From assembly GCA_043778315.1 (NCBI GenBank), contig JAYWGJ010000258.1, forward strand, positions 1 to 5,709: DNA of 5,709 nucleotides, written 5' to 3'. Both the position numbers and the translations under genes were made by a program. Under the pieces are notes generated by a model that was given only the letters and a program-made list of their open reading frames with translations, was not told where the DNA came from and made no database searches. Source of the DNA: JBEEMU01 sp043778315 (GTDB lineage Bacteria; Bacteroidota; Bacteroidia; Chitinophagales; Saprospiraceae). This document shows, in pieces, positions 1 to 5,709 of the stretch. Every line of letters starts with the position of its first letter. The first letter of the stretch is position 1.

Positions 1-1802
1 AAATCGAACAGCACAGGCGCGGCGGTCGTCACGCCTATCAAACCAGGTCTGCCCTCGCCGTCGGCGTTGCCAATCCACACGCCGACCGTGTAACGCGGCG
101 TAATACCAATCGCCCACGCATCGCGTCCGCCCCAACTCGTGCCTGTTTTCCAGGCGATTTGCTTCGTGCCTTCGTACTCCGTCCAACCGCCTTCGGAGGT
201 CGGGCGTTCCACTTTTTGCATCGCATCGAAAGCCGTAAATATCGCGCCAGCACTCAAATTAGTGATTTGTTTGGTCTTACGTGCCGTATTTGGCTTACTA
301 TTAATGGTATTTTTGTAATCATAATTGGCTTTTCGCCAATCTGCCACCTCATATTGGCTATCATAAGCCGCAAAGTGGTTGAGTACACGTCCCATACTAC
401 TATAAACACTCATCAAATCGAACAATTTGACCTCCGCGCCACCCAAAATAAGCGGTAAACCGTAGTAATCAGGCGGTTTTGTGATGGTTGTCAAGCCAAA
501 TTGCCGTAGTTTTTGGTGGAACTTGGTTACGCCGTAGTCATTGAGTTCGCGGACGGCGGGTATATTGAGCGAGCGCGCGAGCGCGGTATTTGCGCGCACC
601 ACGCCGTCGTAAGACGACGAATAATTTTCGGGACGGTAGCCCAAAATCGTAGTCGGAATATCGGGAACGAGTGCGGTCGGCAGTAGCAGCCCTTCGTCGT
701 TCATCAGCGCGTACAAATACGGCTTCATAATACTGCCGCTACTGCGCGGCGCGTCTATCACATCTACTTGTGCGCCGTGTTCCACGTCTTTCCAGTCGCC
801 TACATTGCCAATATACGCCAAAATATCGCCCGTTTCAGTATCCATTATCATACAAGATAAATTGTTTACTTCGTTGGTTTTCAGTTCGTTATGGTAACGA
901 TTAGCAATGTCTTGCGCGAGATTTTGTAAGCTGCGGCTGATGGTAGTGCGGAGTTCCGTTTTAGTATTATTATCAATATTACTACTACCTTCAAAATAGG
1001 TTTTGTACGCTCTGTCGAGCAAATGCGGCGCGAGTTGCGGCAAGTCGTGCGGCTTTTCGGGTATCGGTTCGCTACACGCGAGGTCGTAAGTGATTTGGTC
1101 TATCGTATGATTATGCAATAATTTTAATAGTAATTTATTGCGCTTACGCAACAAAAAAACGCGATTTTTGCCCAAATGCACTAAGGAAGGACTGTTCGGC
1201 AACACCGCCAACATCGCCGCTTCGCCCCACGACAACTGCTGACTGCTTTTGCCAAAATATCGCCACGCAGCTGCCTCCAAACCTACTACATTGCCGCCAA
1301 AAGGCGCGTTAGACGCATAAAAATTGAGTATTTCGGTTTTGTTGTAGCTGTATTCTAAGCGAGTGGCTAATATTATTTCGTATATTTTTTCTAAAACCGT
1401 GCGGCGCGGATTGCAGCGCGACATGCGTATCACCTGCATAGAAATGGTAGAGCCGCCGCTCACGACTCGGGCGCGACGGATATTGTACAGCATTGCCCGA
1501 CCGATGCCTATTGGGTCGATACCCAAATGATAGTAAAATCGTTTATCCTCGAACGCCACCAAACACGCCGCAAACCGTTGATTAGTGCTGCCTGCGGTCG
1601 GAAACCGCCATTGTCCGTCTGCTGCTACGCGCGCGCCGAGTAGGTTGTTTTCGGCATCGTTCAAAACCATACACGTCGGATTGCGAAATAAAGTACGCGG
1701 CAAAATCAAGGCATACAACAGTAAACACACACCAATCGTAACCTCTATACGGCGCGTATAGCGGTTACAAAAACTAAGGATATGGTGATAAAGTTTTTGC
1801 AT
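1..1802 (-). CDS. pbpC: Penicillin-binding protein 1C, bifunctional transglycosylase/transpeptidase (3' end outside window)
   Basis: This is a class A penicillin-binding protein that polymerises lipid II into glycan strands and cross-links their peptides on the periplasmic face of the inner membrane. The frame is open from ATG at 1802 to the window edge, giving 600 codons without a stop. There is a short cytoplasmic tail, then one membrane anchor at about residues 21-37. The GT51 transglycosylase domain follows (about 60-225), with EDKRFYYHLGID (putative catalytic E85), GGSTISMQV (116-124), the KTEILNFYASNAPFGG region (155-170) and WGEAAMLAVLPNSP. An APHL linker at 258-261 leads to the transpeptidase domain, with SIMK (S357 nucleophile, K360), SLN (411-413) and KTGTSWGGRDAWAIG (K552). 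The motif wording, especially KTGTSxGxRDAWAIG, favours PBP1C over PBP1A/1B. The family is usually near 750-800 residues, so the missing part should hold the end of the transpeptidase domain and the BiPBP_C domain. All catalytic motifs seen are intact. An alpha-2-macroglobulin gene, the common partner, is not upstream here. Confidence 0.95.
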   Translation of the reverse strand, partial: MQKLYHHILSFCNRYTRRIEVTIGVCLLLYALILPRTLFRNPTCMVLNDAENNLLGARVAADGQWRFPTAGSTNQRFAACLVAFEDKRFYYHLGIDPIGIGRAMLYNIRRARVVSGGSTISMQVIRMSRCNPRRTVLEKIYEIILATRLEYSYNKTEILNFYASNAPFGGNVVGLEAAAWRYFGKSSQQLSWGEAAMLAVLPNSPSLVHLGKNRVFLLRKRNKLLLKLLHNHTIDQITYDLACSEPIPEKPHDLPQLAPHLLDRAYKTYFEGSSNIDNNTKTELRTTISRSLQNLAQDIANRYHNELKTNEVNNLSCMIMDTETGDILAYIGNVGDWKDVEHGAQVDVIDAPRSSGSIMKPYLYALMNDEGLLLPTALVPDIPTTILGYRPENYSSSYDGVVRANTALARSLNIPAVRELNDYGVTKFHQKLRQFGLTTITKPPDYYGLPLILGGAEVKLFDLMSVYSSMGRVLNHFAAYDSQYEVADWRKANYDYKNTINSKPNTARKTKQITNLSAGAIFTAFDAMQKVERPTSEGGWTEYEGTKQIAWKTGTSWGGRDAWAIGITPRYTVGVWIGNADGEGRPGLIGVTTAAPVLFD

Positions 1803-1832
1803 GAAATAACAATAAAATCATTTTTATTTTGA

Positions 1833-1840
1833 CAAAGATA
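1833..1840 (-). promoter_or_regulatory. Bacteroidota -7 promoter box for the PBP1C gene
   Basis: On the minus strand this reads TATCTTTG, matching the TAnnTTTG -7 consensus of the Bacteroidota primary sigma factor. It lies about 30 nt upstream of the ATG at 1802, so the leader would be short. No clear TTTG -33 element is visible at the expected distance. No Shine-Dalgarno sequence precedes the ATG, which is common in this phylum. Confidence 0.6.
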
Positions 1841-1873
1841 GCAATTTTATTTTTTGATATAATTATTTTTTAC

Positions 1874-1952
1874 AAAAAGAAAATTTTGACGTAGTAAAAT
1901 AAAAGGTATAAATAAGAAAAGCTGCACAGCTTATATGCAAGGTGTGCCGCTT
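1874..1952 (-). repeat. 79-nt intergenic repeat, copy A (conserved core plus stem-loop)
   Basis: By hand alignment this block matches 3939-4017 at about 63 of 79 positions with no gap. The first 27 nt differ at one position only, and the stem-loop part is also well conserved. A central stretch of about 10 nt is diverged. In minus-strand order it begins with the putative terminator of the membrane-protein gene and continues into the ACTACGTCAA-containing core, which lies upstream of the PBP1C promoter. It may be a dispersed repeat or a duplicated terminator/promoter module. Its function is unknown. Confidence 0.75.
1919..1952 (-). terminator. Putative rho-independent terminator of the membrane-protein gene
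   Basis: Two 14-nt arms (1919-1932 and 1939-1952) pair at 12 of 14 positions around a 6-nt loop. Read on the minus strand, the stem is followed by TTTTCTTATTT. It starts about 14 nt after the TAG stop of the membrane-protein gene. The two internal mismatches (G:A and C:C in the minus-strand RNA) make it weaker than the related stem-loop at 3985-4016. Confidence 0.65.
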
Positions 1953-1966
1953 GATTAGTTCTAAAA

Positions 1967-3820
1967 CTAACGTTTATAAGTTGAATATTTTACATCGTCT
2001 ATATAAAAAGGTATTTTAGCACCGTTCCAAATACCGATACTTACGGCGTGTGCATTTTTGGGTACACGAACGTAAAAATAGCCATCTGCCCACTCATTAC
2101 CGCGCCCACCTGCACTGTAAATAGAAAAATCGGGATTATCCATAAGTTGAAAGGGCCAGATACCGCTATCTTTTTCATTGATTTTATAATAATTTTTGTC
2201 CAGCCATGCGATATAAAAATTGGGCGTTTCCCAGTTTTGGTACGAATACAATACTTTTTCGCAATAAAACTGTGCCTCGATGCGCAAATAATCCGCATCA
2301 GCAAAAGTACTTGCAGCGAGCGTGTCGAGCATCAGTGATTGTCCTTCAAATTTCTGGCTGTAGCGTCCAGATTGGTGAAAAGCAGTACTTGCACCCTTAT
2401 ATTTGGTGGTATCTTCAAAATTTTTACTTCGAATTTCTTTAATCCGCTTAGGATTTACGGGCTGTGTTTCGCCGCTTGCGCGGGCGATTAGAATATCGCG
2501 CGAAGGCTTTGTTTTACCAAAAACTGCCCAATAATAGGCAGGATTAGCCGTAGTAGTAAGCAGCAAGCCGTTTATCATTTGAAAATTCTGAAAAATATTT
2601 AATGCAGAAGCCGCGACCAAAACTATTCCTATCAAGGCTTTTCCGAGGTAGTTTTTGTAGGCTATTGTATATAAATTAGCCATTCCGAAAGCCAAAAGTG
2701 GATACAAATGCTCCATTGGGCGCGAGCCAAAACCATTAATATAGTTCCAACACCACCAACTGTAAATGATATAGGCGTGTAGCGGCAGCAGCACCACCGT
2801 TGCCGCAAATGCAGCGCGCTCCTTAAACGCACTTAGCAGTAAACCGACCAACGCAAGCACCATAATAGGTGTCCAAACGAGCCAGCCGTTATCAAAACCA
2901 AACCAGCCCTCGAGCCAATGCGAGTGCCGAAAATCGAACGACTCGCCACGGTAGCCGTTAAAAAACCAACTACCGCTATATGTTTTCCAATAAATAATTT
3001 GTGGAATAAATACTGAAACCATCAACAGACCTGCATACAAATAATCTATAAAATTGGTTTTAATATACAAAAAACGGTCTTTTATACCCGAAAACGACTT
3101 GATATTCCACAATAAAGGCACTATTATACAATACAATTCGTTCATGCGCATCAAACTAATCATACCGCAGCACAGCCCTATATAGAGCGCGCGACGAATC
3201 GTCGGGTTGCGGTAATAGGTATCGGAATGATACACGAGTAGCGCGTACACGCTGCACAAGAGCGCGTGCGACATGATACCGTTATAAGTGACGTTATAAT
3301 AAATATTGGTTGCAAAAACCAAACTAAGCACCACCGTAGCTGCCACGCTCCTATCAAAATAGCGCAGTAAAACAACTAACAGATAATACATACCAATCAC
3401 CAGCCAAGCGATTACGCCCAAACCCAAACCTATACCATAAAAATTGGTATAGCCATCGGCAATCTGACCCGTGACCTTAGCGCAAAGGTGTGTGATGAAA
3501 AACGCAGGTGCGAGCATCGTTGCTACGCCGCTTGTGTATTTGCAAAGTAGCAGATTAGTTTTGTCGCATTTCTTGACGATTTCTTCGCCGCCGCCAGTCA
3601 TATCTATTTTTACGTCGGGGTGATGCAAGACAGCGGCTTTTATCGACTTATCAAAACTTCCCGCATCGTGGTGAATAAAAAATGCGGGTAGATAAAGATA
3701 GTAGCCCAAGGAGTCGCCGCCAGCGATATTTTGTTTCCAAAAACCAATTTTGAAAAAACTAAACACCAAACCAAGTCCTATAAATAGAATAAAAATGAAC
3801 TTTTTGTTAAAATTTTGCAC
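1967..3820 (-). CDS. Multi-pass membrane protein resembling GT-C glycosyltransferases, with C-terminal beta-rich domain
   Basis: The protein has 617 residues and starts with GTG at 3820. An upstream in-frame TGA with no other usual start codon between them supports this start. About ten hydrophobic segments lie between residues 8 and 410. Near the N-terminus, just after the first segment, is GGDSLGYYLYLPA (34-46). An acidic residue in the first extracytoplasmic loop is where GT-C enzymes (GT39/PMT and ArnT-like) place their catalytic Asp, so D36 is the candidate. Other family-like stretches are YYNVTYNGIMSHAL (174-187), the LMRMNELY segment, NGWLVWTP (311-318) and WNYINGFGSRPMEHLYPLLA (358-377). 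Such enzymes transfer sugars from polyprenyl-phosphate donors on the outer face of the inner membrane. Here donor and acceptor are unknown. Residues about 440-617 lack membrane segments and look like a beta-sandwich ending in an IDDV-type strand, probably periplasmic. Its own promoter and terminator suggest a single-gene transcript. Membrane topology is secure; glycosyltransferase activity is inferred. Confidence 0.8.
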   Translation of the reverse strand: MQNFNKKFIFILFIGLGLVFSFFKIGFWKQNIAGGDSLGYYLYLPAFFIHHDAGSFDKSIKAAVLHHPDVKIDMTGGGEEIVKKCDKTNLLLCKYTSGVATMLAPAFFITHLCAKVTGQIADGYTNFYGIGLGLGVIAWLVIGMYYLLVVLLRYFDRSVAATVVLSLVFATNIYYNVTYNGIMSHALLCSVYALLVYHSDTYYRNPTIRRALYIGLCCGMISLMRMNELYCIIVPLLWNIKSFSGIKDRFLYIKTNFIDYLYAGLLMVSVFIPQIIYWKTYSGSWFFNGYRGESFDFRHSHWLEGWFGFDNGWLVWTPIMVLALVGLLLSAFKERAAFAATVVLLPLHAYIIYSWWCWNYINGFGSRPMEHLYPLLAFGMANLYTIAYKNYLGKALIGIVLVAASALNIFQNFQMINGLLLTTTANPAYYWAVFGKTKPSRDILIARASGETQPVNPKRIKEIRSKNFEDTTKYKGASTAFHQSGRYSQKFEGQSLMLDTLAASTFADADYLRIEAQFYCEKVLYSYQNWETPNFYIAWLDKNYYKINEKDSGIWPFQLMDNPDFSIYSAGGRGNEWADGYFYVRVPKNAHAVSIGIWNGAKIPFYIDDVKYSTYKR

Positions 3821-3869
3821 GATTATAAAAGTTTTAAATTGGTGATTCCCTAAAAATTTTGGTCATTTG

Positions 3870-3877
3870 CAAATGTA
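3870..3877 (-). promoter_or_regulatory. Bacteroidota -7 promoter box for the membrane-protein gene
   Basis: On the minus strand this reads TACATTTG, a full match to TAnnTTTG. It lies about 50 nt upstream of the GTG at 3820. The sequence upstream (AAAAATAATCA, then TCTTTATTT) closely resembles that upstream of the propeller gene's -7 box, so the two promoters share more than the core box. TTTATT sits near the expected -33 position but is a poor match to TTTG. Confidence 0.6.
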
Positions 3878-3892
3878 TGATTATTTTTGTAA

Positions 3893-3917
3893 ATAAAGAA
3901 AATATGGCATAGTCATA
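3893..3917 (-). repeat. Degenerate copy of the intergenic core motif, promoter-proximal
   Basis: The plus strand holds ATAAAGAAAATATGG followed by CATAGTCATA. By hand count this matches the copy at 5504-5530 at about 23 of 26 positions, with one deleted base. It lies directly upstream of the -7 box of the membrane-protein gene and about 47 nt from the stronger copy at 3939-3965. The two copies together form a tandem arrangement. Confidence 0.55.
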
Positions 3918-3938
3918 GAAAAATATTTTATTTTTTAT

Positions 3939-4017
3939 AAAAAGAAAATATTGACGTAGTAAAATTAAATTAGTGTATAGGAAAAGCGGCACACCTTATG
4001 TATAAGGTGCGCCGCTC
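3939..4017 (-). repeat. 79-nt intergenic repeat, copy B (conserved core plus stem-loop)
   Basis: This is the partner of 1874-1952, with about 63 of 79 positions identical and no gap. The 27-nt core at 3939-3965 contains TTGACGTAGTAAAAT, and the remainder carries the stem-loop at 3985-4016. As in copy A, it starts downstream of a minus-strand gene and ends upstream of the next one. Identity over both the stem-loop and the core argues for duplication of a whole unit, since terminators of unrelated genes rarely share arm sequences. Confidence 0.75.
3985..4016 (-). terminator. Putative rho-independent terminator of the propeller gene
   Basis: Two 14-nt arms (3985-3998 and 4003-4016) flank a 4-nt loop. 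In the minus-strand RNA all 14 positions pair, with one G:U wobble. On the plus strand the same position would be an A:C mismatch, which suggests the minus-strand transcript is the functional one. The stem is followed by TTTTCC on the minus strand. It lies about 65 nt after the propeller gene's TAG stop. Confidence 0.7.
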
Positions 4018-4080
4018 GTGGCAAACTATGGAAGCTGAACTATAAGACTTAAACTGTGCGAATTTGTAGCCGCTCCTCTC

Positions 4081-5373
4081 CTACTCCATTATCAATTTGC
4101 CTGTATTGACAATCGTATTATTATTGGTAATAGTATAAAAATAGCAACCTTCGGGCAAGTTATCGCGATAAAGCGTAGCTTTGCCATCGGTAAATGTAAT
4201 CGTTTTCACGGTTTGCCCGAGTGCATTGCGGAGTCCCAAAATCGTTTTCTCGTTGCCGCTCGGAGCGGTAGCATATTCAAAAACGGTGCTGTTTTGCATC
4301 GGATTAGGCGCGACCGTGAGCGCAAATGTCGCATCTGTTGTGTTTTGCGTCGCTACTGCGCAGGCTAAATAGTTTTTGGGTAGCAACACAAAACTCGGCG
4401 AGCCGCTTTGTAGCGCAATCGTATTCGTCACAGTATTTGTGCTGGTATTGATAACCGACATAGTATTGATGAACGAATTGACGACATACAAATTGCAGCC
4501 GTCGGCAGAAATATCTAAGCCAAGCGGGTCTTTACCCACATTAACGTAGGATTGTACCGTGTTGGAAGGTATGTCTATTTTGGCTACGGCATCGATACCG
4601 CGACAAGCTACGAACACTGTGCGCGTATCTTTTACTACAATTTCGGTAGGCGAGCCGTTAATCGGAATAGTAGCGGTGATAGCTCCGCTCGCCAAATTGA
4701 GTACCGACAAGTTACCCGAGTTGTAATTGGTAAGGTAGAGTTCGTTTTCGGACGCGCTCAATTTTATATCAAAAATATAATTGCAACTGCTGCACGGAAC
4801 GGTACTCGTTATTTGATTAGTAATCATATCCAAAACCAAAATACTATTATTTGTTTTGGTGGCGATATACATTTTACTGCCGTCCGCTTTGACCGCTATA
4901 CTCAGCAAACCCGTCGCGGGAGTGTAAAGCGTACTTGTGACTTGGCGAGTAGCCAAATCTATTATATTTATGGTGTTGCCCGCGCCTGATTTATATTCAG
5001 CGACGTACAGCCGCGAGCCTGTCACTAAGCTATTAGCCAAGTAAATCCCGTAAAAATAATGTTGTGCCGAACCAGGACTTTTCACAGAAATCACATCAAC
5101 AACGGTATTAGTAACCGTACTCACCACCGATACATTATCGCTATTGCTATTCAAAACATAGATTTTATCGCCACTCGGCGAAGCCACTAATTTGAAGGGC
5201 GCATCACCAACCGTGATGTCTTGCACGAGCGTATTTGTGGTCAAATTGACGGCTGATACTTGGTCGGAGTTATGCTTTGTGACGTAGGCGATATTCGACG
5301 ATTGCGCGCTTGACGCAACAAGCGTACTACTTATCAAGGCAGTACAAAAAATGGTTTTAGTAAAAATTTTCAT
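4081..5373 (-). CDS. Secreted seven-bladed YVTN-type beta-propeller protein with type IX sorting domain
   Basis: The 430-residue protein starts at ATG 5373 with a Sec signal peptide (lysines at 2 and 6, hydrophobic core about 8-21). The likely cleavage is SSA|QSS after residue 23, leaving an N-terminal Gln. Residues 27-333 contain seven repeats of about 40 residues with the pattern xxYVxNxxSxxVSVxNxxTNTVxxTIxVGxxPxxLxxSxDG, typical of YVTN/lactonase-like propellers. The repeat starts are near 28, 70, 121, 167, 211, 252 and 294, which would make a complete seven-blade ring. Residues 334-352 form a linker, and about 353-430 form a Por-type (type IX) C-terminal sorting domain: APNPMQNSTVFEY, then LGQTVKTI, LPEGCYFYTI and the ending GKLIME. 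The predicted route is Sec export, then type IX transport across the outer membrane with removal of the tail and attachment to the surface or release. A CSSC pair (194-197) could form a disulfide. The propeller probably binds a ligand or partner. No catalytic residues can be assigned. Confidence 0.92.
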   Translation of the reverse strand: MKIFTKTIFCTALISSTLVASSAQSSNIAYVTKHNSDQVSAVNLTTNTLVQDITVGDAPFKLVASPSGDKIYVLNSNSDNVSVVSTVTNTVVDVISVKSPGSAQHYFYGIYLANSLVTGSRLYVAEYKSGAGNTINIIDLATRQVTSTLYTPATGLLSIAVKADGSKMYIATKTNNSILVLDMITNQITSTVPCSSCNYIFDIKLSASENELYLTNYNSGNLSVLNLASGAITATIPINGSPTEIVVKDTRTVFVACRGIDAVAKIDIPSNTVQSYVNVGKDPLGLDISADGCNLYVVNSFINTMSVINTSTNTVTNTIALQSGSPSFVLLPKNYLACAVATQNTTDATFALTVAPNPMQNSTVFEYATAPSGNEKTILGLRNALGQTVKTITFTDGKATLYRDNLPEGCYFYTITNNNTIVNTGKLIME

Positions 5374-5411
5374 GAAAATACAAATTAGATGTTGAGTTAA
5401 TAATTAAAATG

Positions 5412-5419
5412 CAAATATA
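5412..5419 (-). promoter_or_regulatory. Bacteroidota -7 promoter box for the propeller gene
   Basis: On the minus strand this reads TATATTTG, matching TAnnTTTG, about 39 nt upstream of the ATG at 5373. The 42 nt from this box upstream (5412-5453) align without gaps to the equivalent region of the membrane-protein promoter (3870-3911) at about 31 positions. No Shine-Dalgarno sequence precedes the start codon. Confidence 0.6.
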
Positions 5420-5430
5420 TAATTATTTTT

Positions 5431-5457
5431 ATGAATAGAGAAGTCGTGACATGGTTT
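5431..5457 (-). repeat. Very degenerate copy of the intergenic core motif, promoter-proximal
   Basis: This stretch matches the promoter-proximal copy at 3893-3917 only in part (GAATAGAGAAG against AAATAAAGAAA, then GACATG against GGCATA). It sits at exactly the same distance from its -7 box as that copy does. The positional match is the main support, because the sequence match alone would be weak in AT-rich DNA. Confidence 0.35.
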
Positions 5458-5503
5458 TTTGATTATAAAATGGAAAATATTTTTTTAATTTATTTTTGTT
5501 ACA

Positions 5504-5530
5504 ATAAAGAAAATATTGGCGTAGTAATAT
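5504..5530 (-). repeat. Copy of the intergenic core motif without stem-loop
   Basis: The 27 nt here, including AAAGAAAATATTGG and CGTAGTAATAT, match the core at 3939-3965 at about 24 positions. The copy lies in the divergent spacer between the propeller gene and the plus-strand gene, in the same orientation as the other copies. No stem-loop follows. That fits a site with no gene 3' end nearby and shows that the core can occur apart from a terminator. Confidence 0.65.
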
Positions 5531-5569
5531 ATTTTAAGAATTAATAATAAAAAAGATTTTTTTTCGTTT

Positions 5570-5614
5570 CGCAACAAAGAAAATAAATAAATATGCGCCA
5601 AACGCAACAAAAAG
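5570..5614 (+). repeat. Pair of short direct repeats upstream of the plus-strand promoter
   Basis: CGCAACAAA occurs at 5570-5578 and again at 5603-5611, 33 nt apart (about three helical turns). The second copy lies where the -33 region of the plus-strand promoter would be. A pair of regulator half-sites is possible, but a 9-nt repeat can arise by chance. Confidence 0.35.
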
Positions 5615-5628
5615 TGGCTTTCGAGCCT

Positions 5629-5636
5629 TATATTTG
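5629..5636 (+). promoter_or_regulatory. Bacteroidota -7 promoter box for the plus-strand gene
   Basis: The plus strand reads TATATTTG, a full match to TAnnTTTG, ending 33 nt before the ATG at 5670. This supports a divergent promoter pair with the propeller gene, whose -7 box lies about 210 nt away. Confidence 0.6.
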
Positions 5637-5669
5637 CATCGTTATAAATCTGAATAAAATTATAAATTT

Positions 5670-5709
5670 ATGATATTGGAAAATCAACCCGCAGTACCCG
5701 CCGCCGACG
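5670..5709 (+). CDS. Start of an unidentified protein gene (13 codons, 3' end outside window)
   Basis: ATG at 5670 opens a frame reading MILENQPAVPAAD up to the window edge. An in-frame TAA lies six codons upstream with no other start between, so this is the first possible ATG. A TATATTTG promoter box upstream and divergence from the propeller gene support a real gene. The visible peptide has no signal sequence and is too short to identify. Confidence 0.5.
   Translation, partial: MILENQPAVPAAD

Larger units (their letters stand above)
5374..5669. other. Divergent AT-rich intergenic region
   Basis: This 296-nt spacer separates the minus-strand propeller gene from the plus-strand gene. It holds the two outward-facing -7 boxes (5412-5419 and 5629-5636), two copies of the intergenic core motif (5431-5457 and 5504-5530) and the CGCAACAAA direct repeats. 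I see no open frame of useful length, RNA gene or terminator in it. Confidence 0.7.

Noticed and set aside
38..253. Open frame of 71 codons on the minus strand
   Set aside because: It is an alternative frame inside the PBP1C gene and overlaps the KTGT motif region. Its arginine-rich translation looks like an off-frame artefact.
159..458. Open frame of 99 codons on the plus strand
   Set aside because: It lies antisense within the PBP1C transpeptidase domain, whose catalytic motifs are intact in the minus-strand frame. Its product shows no recognisable domain.
1..1802. Possible frameshift or pseudogene in the PBP1C region
   Set aside because: Translation from ATG 1802 gives exactly 600 sense codons to the window edge with every expected motif in order, so the gene is cut only by the window boundary.
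2048..2442. Overlapping plus-strand frames of 96 and 78 codons
   Set aside because: Both are antisense to the C-terminal domain of the membrane-protein gene, with no promoter box or domain support.
4552..4989. Plus-strand open frame of 145 codons
   Set aside because: It is antisense to the propeller repeats. The repetitive composition of the real gene explains the long opposite frame, and the translation resembles no family I know.
1..5373. A single operon of the three minus-strand genes
   Set aside because: The spacers are 164 and 260 nt long, and each contains a stem-loop terminator and a separate -7 promoter box.
1874..5530. CRISPR array or attC-type cassette sites
   Set aside because: The repeat copies are far apart, diverged and sit one or two per spacer, without regular spacing, unique spacers or an integrase gene.

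Overview
The window is chromosomal DNA from a member of the Bacteroidota. Three signs agree. A secreted protein ends in a type IX secretion (Por) C-terminal sorting domain. Each of the four gene starts is preceded by a box matching the Bacteroidota -7 promoter consensus TAnnTTTG. None of the starts has a purine-rich Shine-Dalgarno sequence. The coding regions have mixed base composition with GC-rich stretches, while the intergenic regions are very AT-rich.

Layout: positions 1-1802 (minus strand) hold the first 600 codons of a penicillin-binding protein 1C, whose 3' end lies outside the window. Positions 1803-1966 are an AT-rich spacer. Positions 1967-3820 (minus) encode a 617-residue multi-pass membrane protein that resembles GT-C glycosyltransferases and carries a C-terminal soluble beta-rich domain. 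Positions 3821-4080 are a second AT-rich spacer. Positions 4081-5373 (minus) encode a secreted seven-bladed YVTN-type beta-propeller with a type IX sorting tail. Positions 5374-5669 are a divergent intergenic region, and a plus-strand gene begins at 5670 and leaves the window after 13 codons.

The three minus-strand genes point the same way but look like separate transcription units. Each has its own -7 box, and the two genes whose 3' ends are visible are each followed by a stem-loop with a short T tract. All three concern the cell envelope (peptidoglycan synthesis, a membrane glycosyltransferase-like protein, a secreted surface protein), but nothing in the sequence shows that they form one pathway.

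The most interesting signal is intergenic. The spacers after the membrane-protein gene and after the propeller gene share a 79-nt block, about 63/79 identical without gaps. It joins the terminator stem-loop to a conserved TTGACGTAGTAAAAT-like core. The core recurs without the stem-loop in the divergent region, and weaker copies sit directly upstream of the -7 boxes of the membrane-protein and propeller genes. This may be a dispersed repeat or a shared promoter-upstream element. I found no CRISPR array, tRNA, rRNA, insertion sequence or recognisable defence system.
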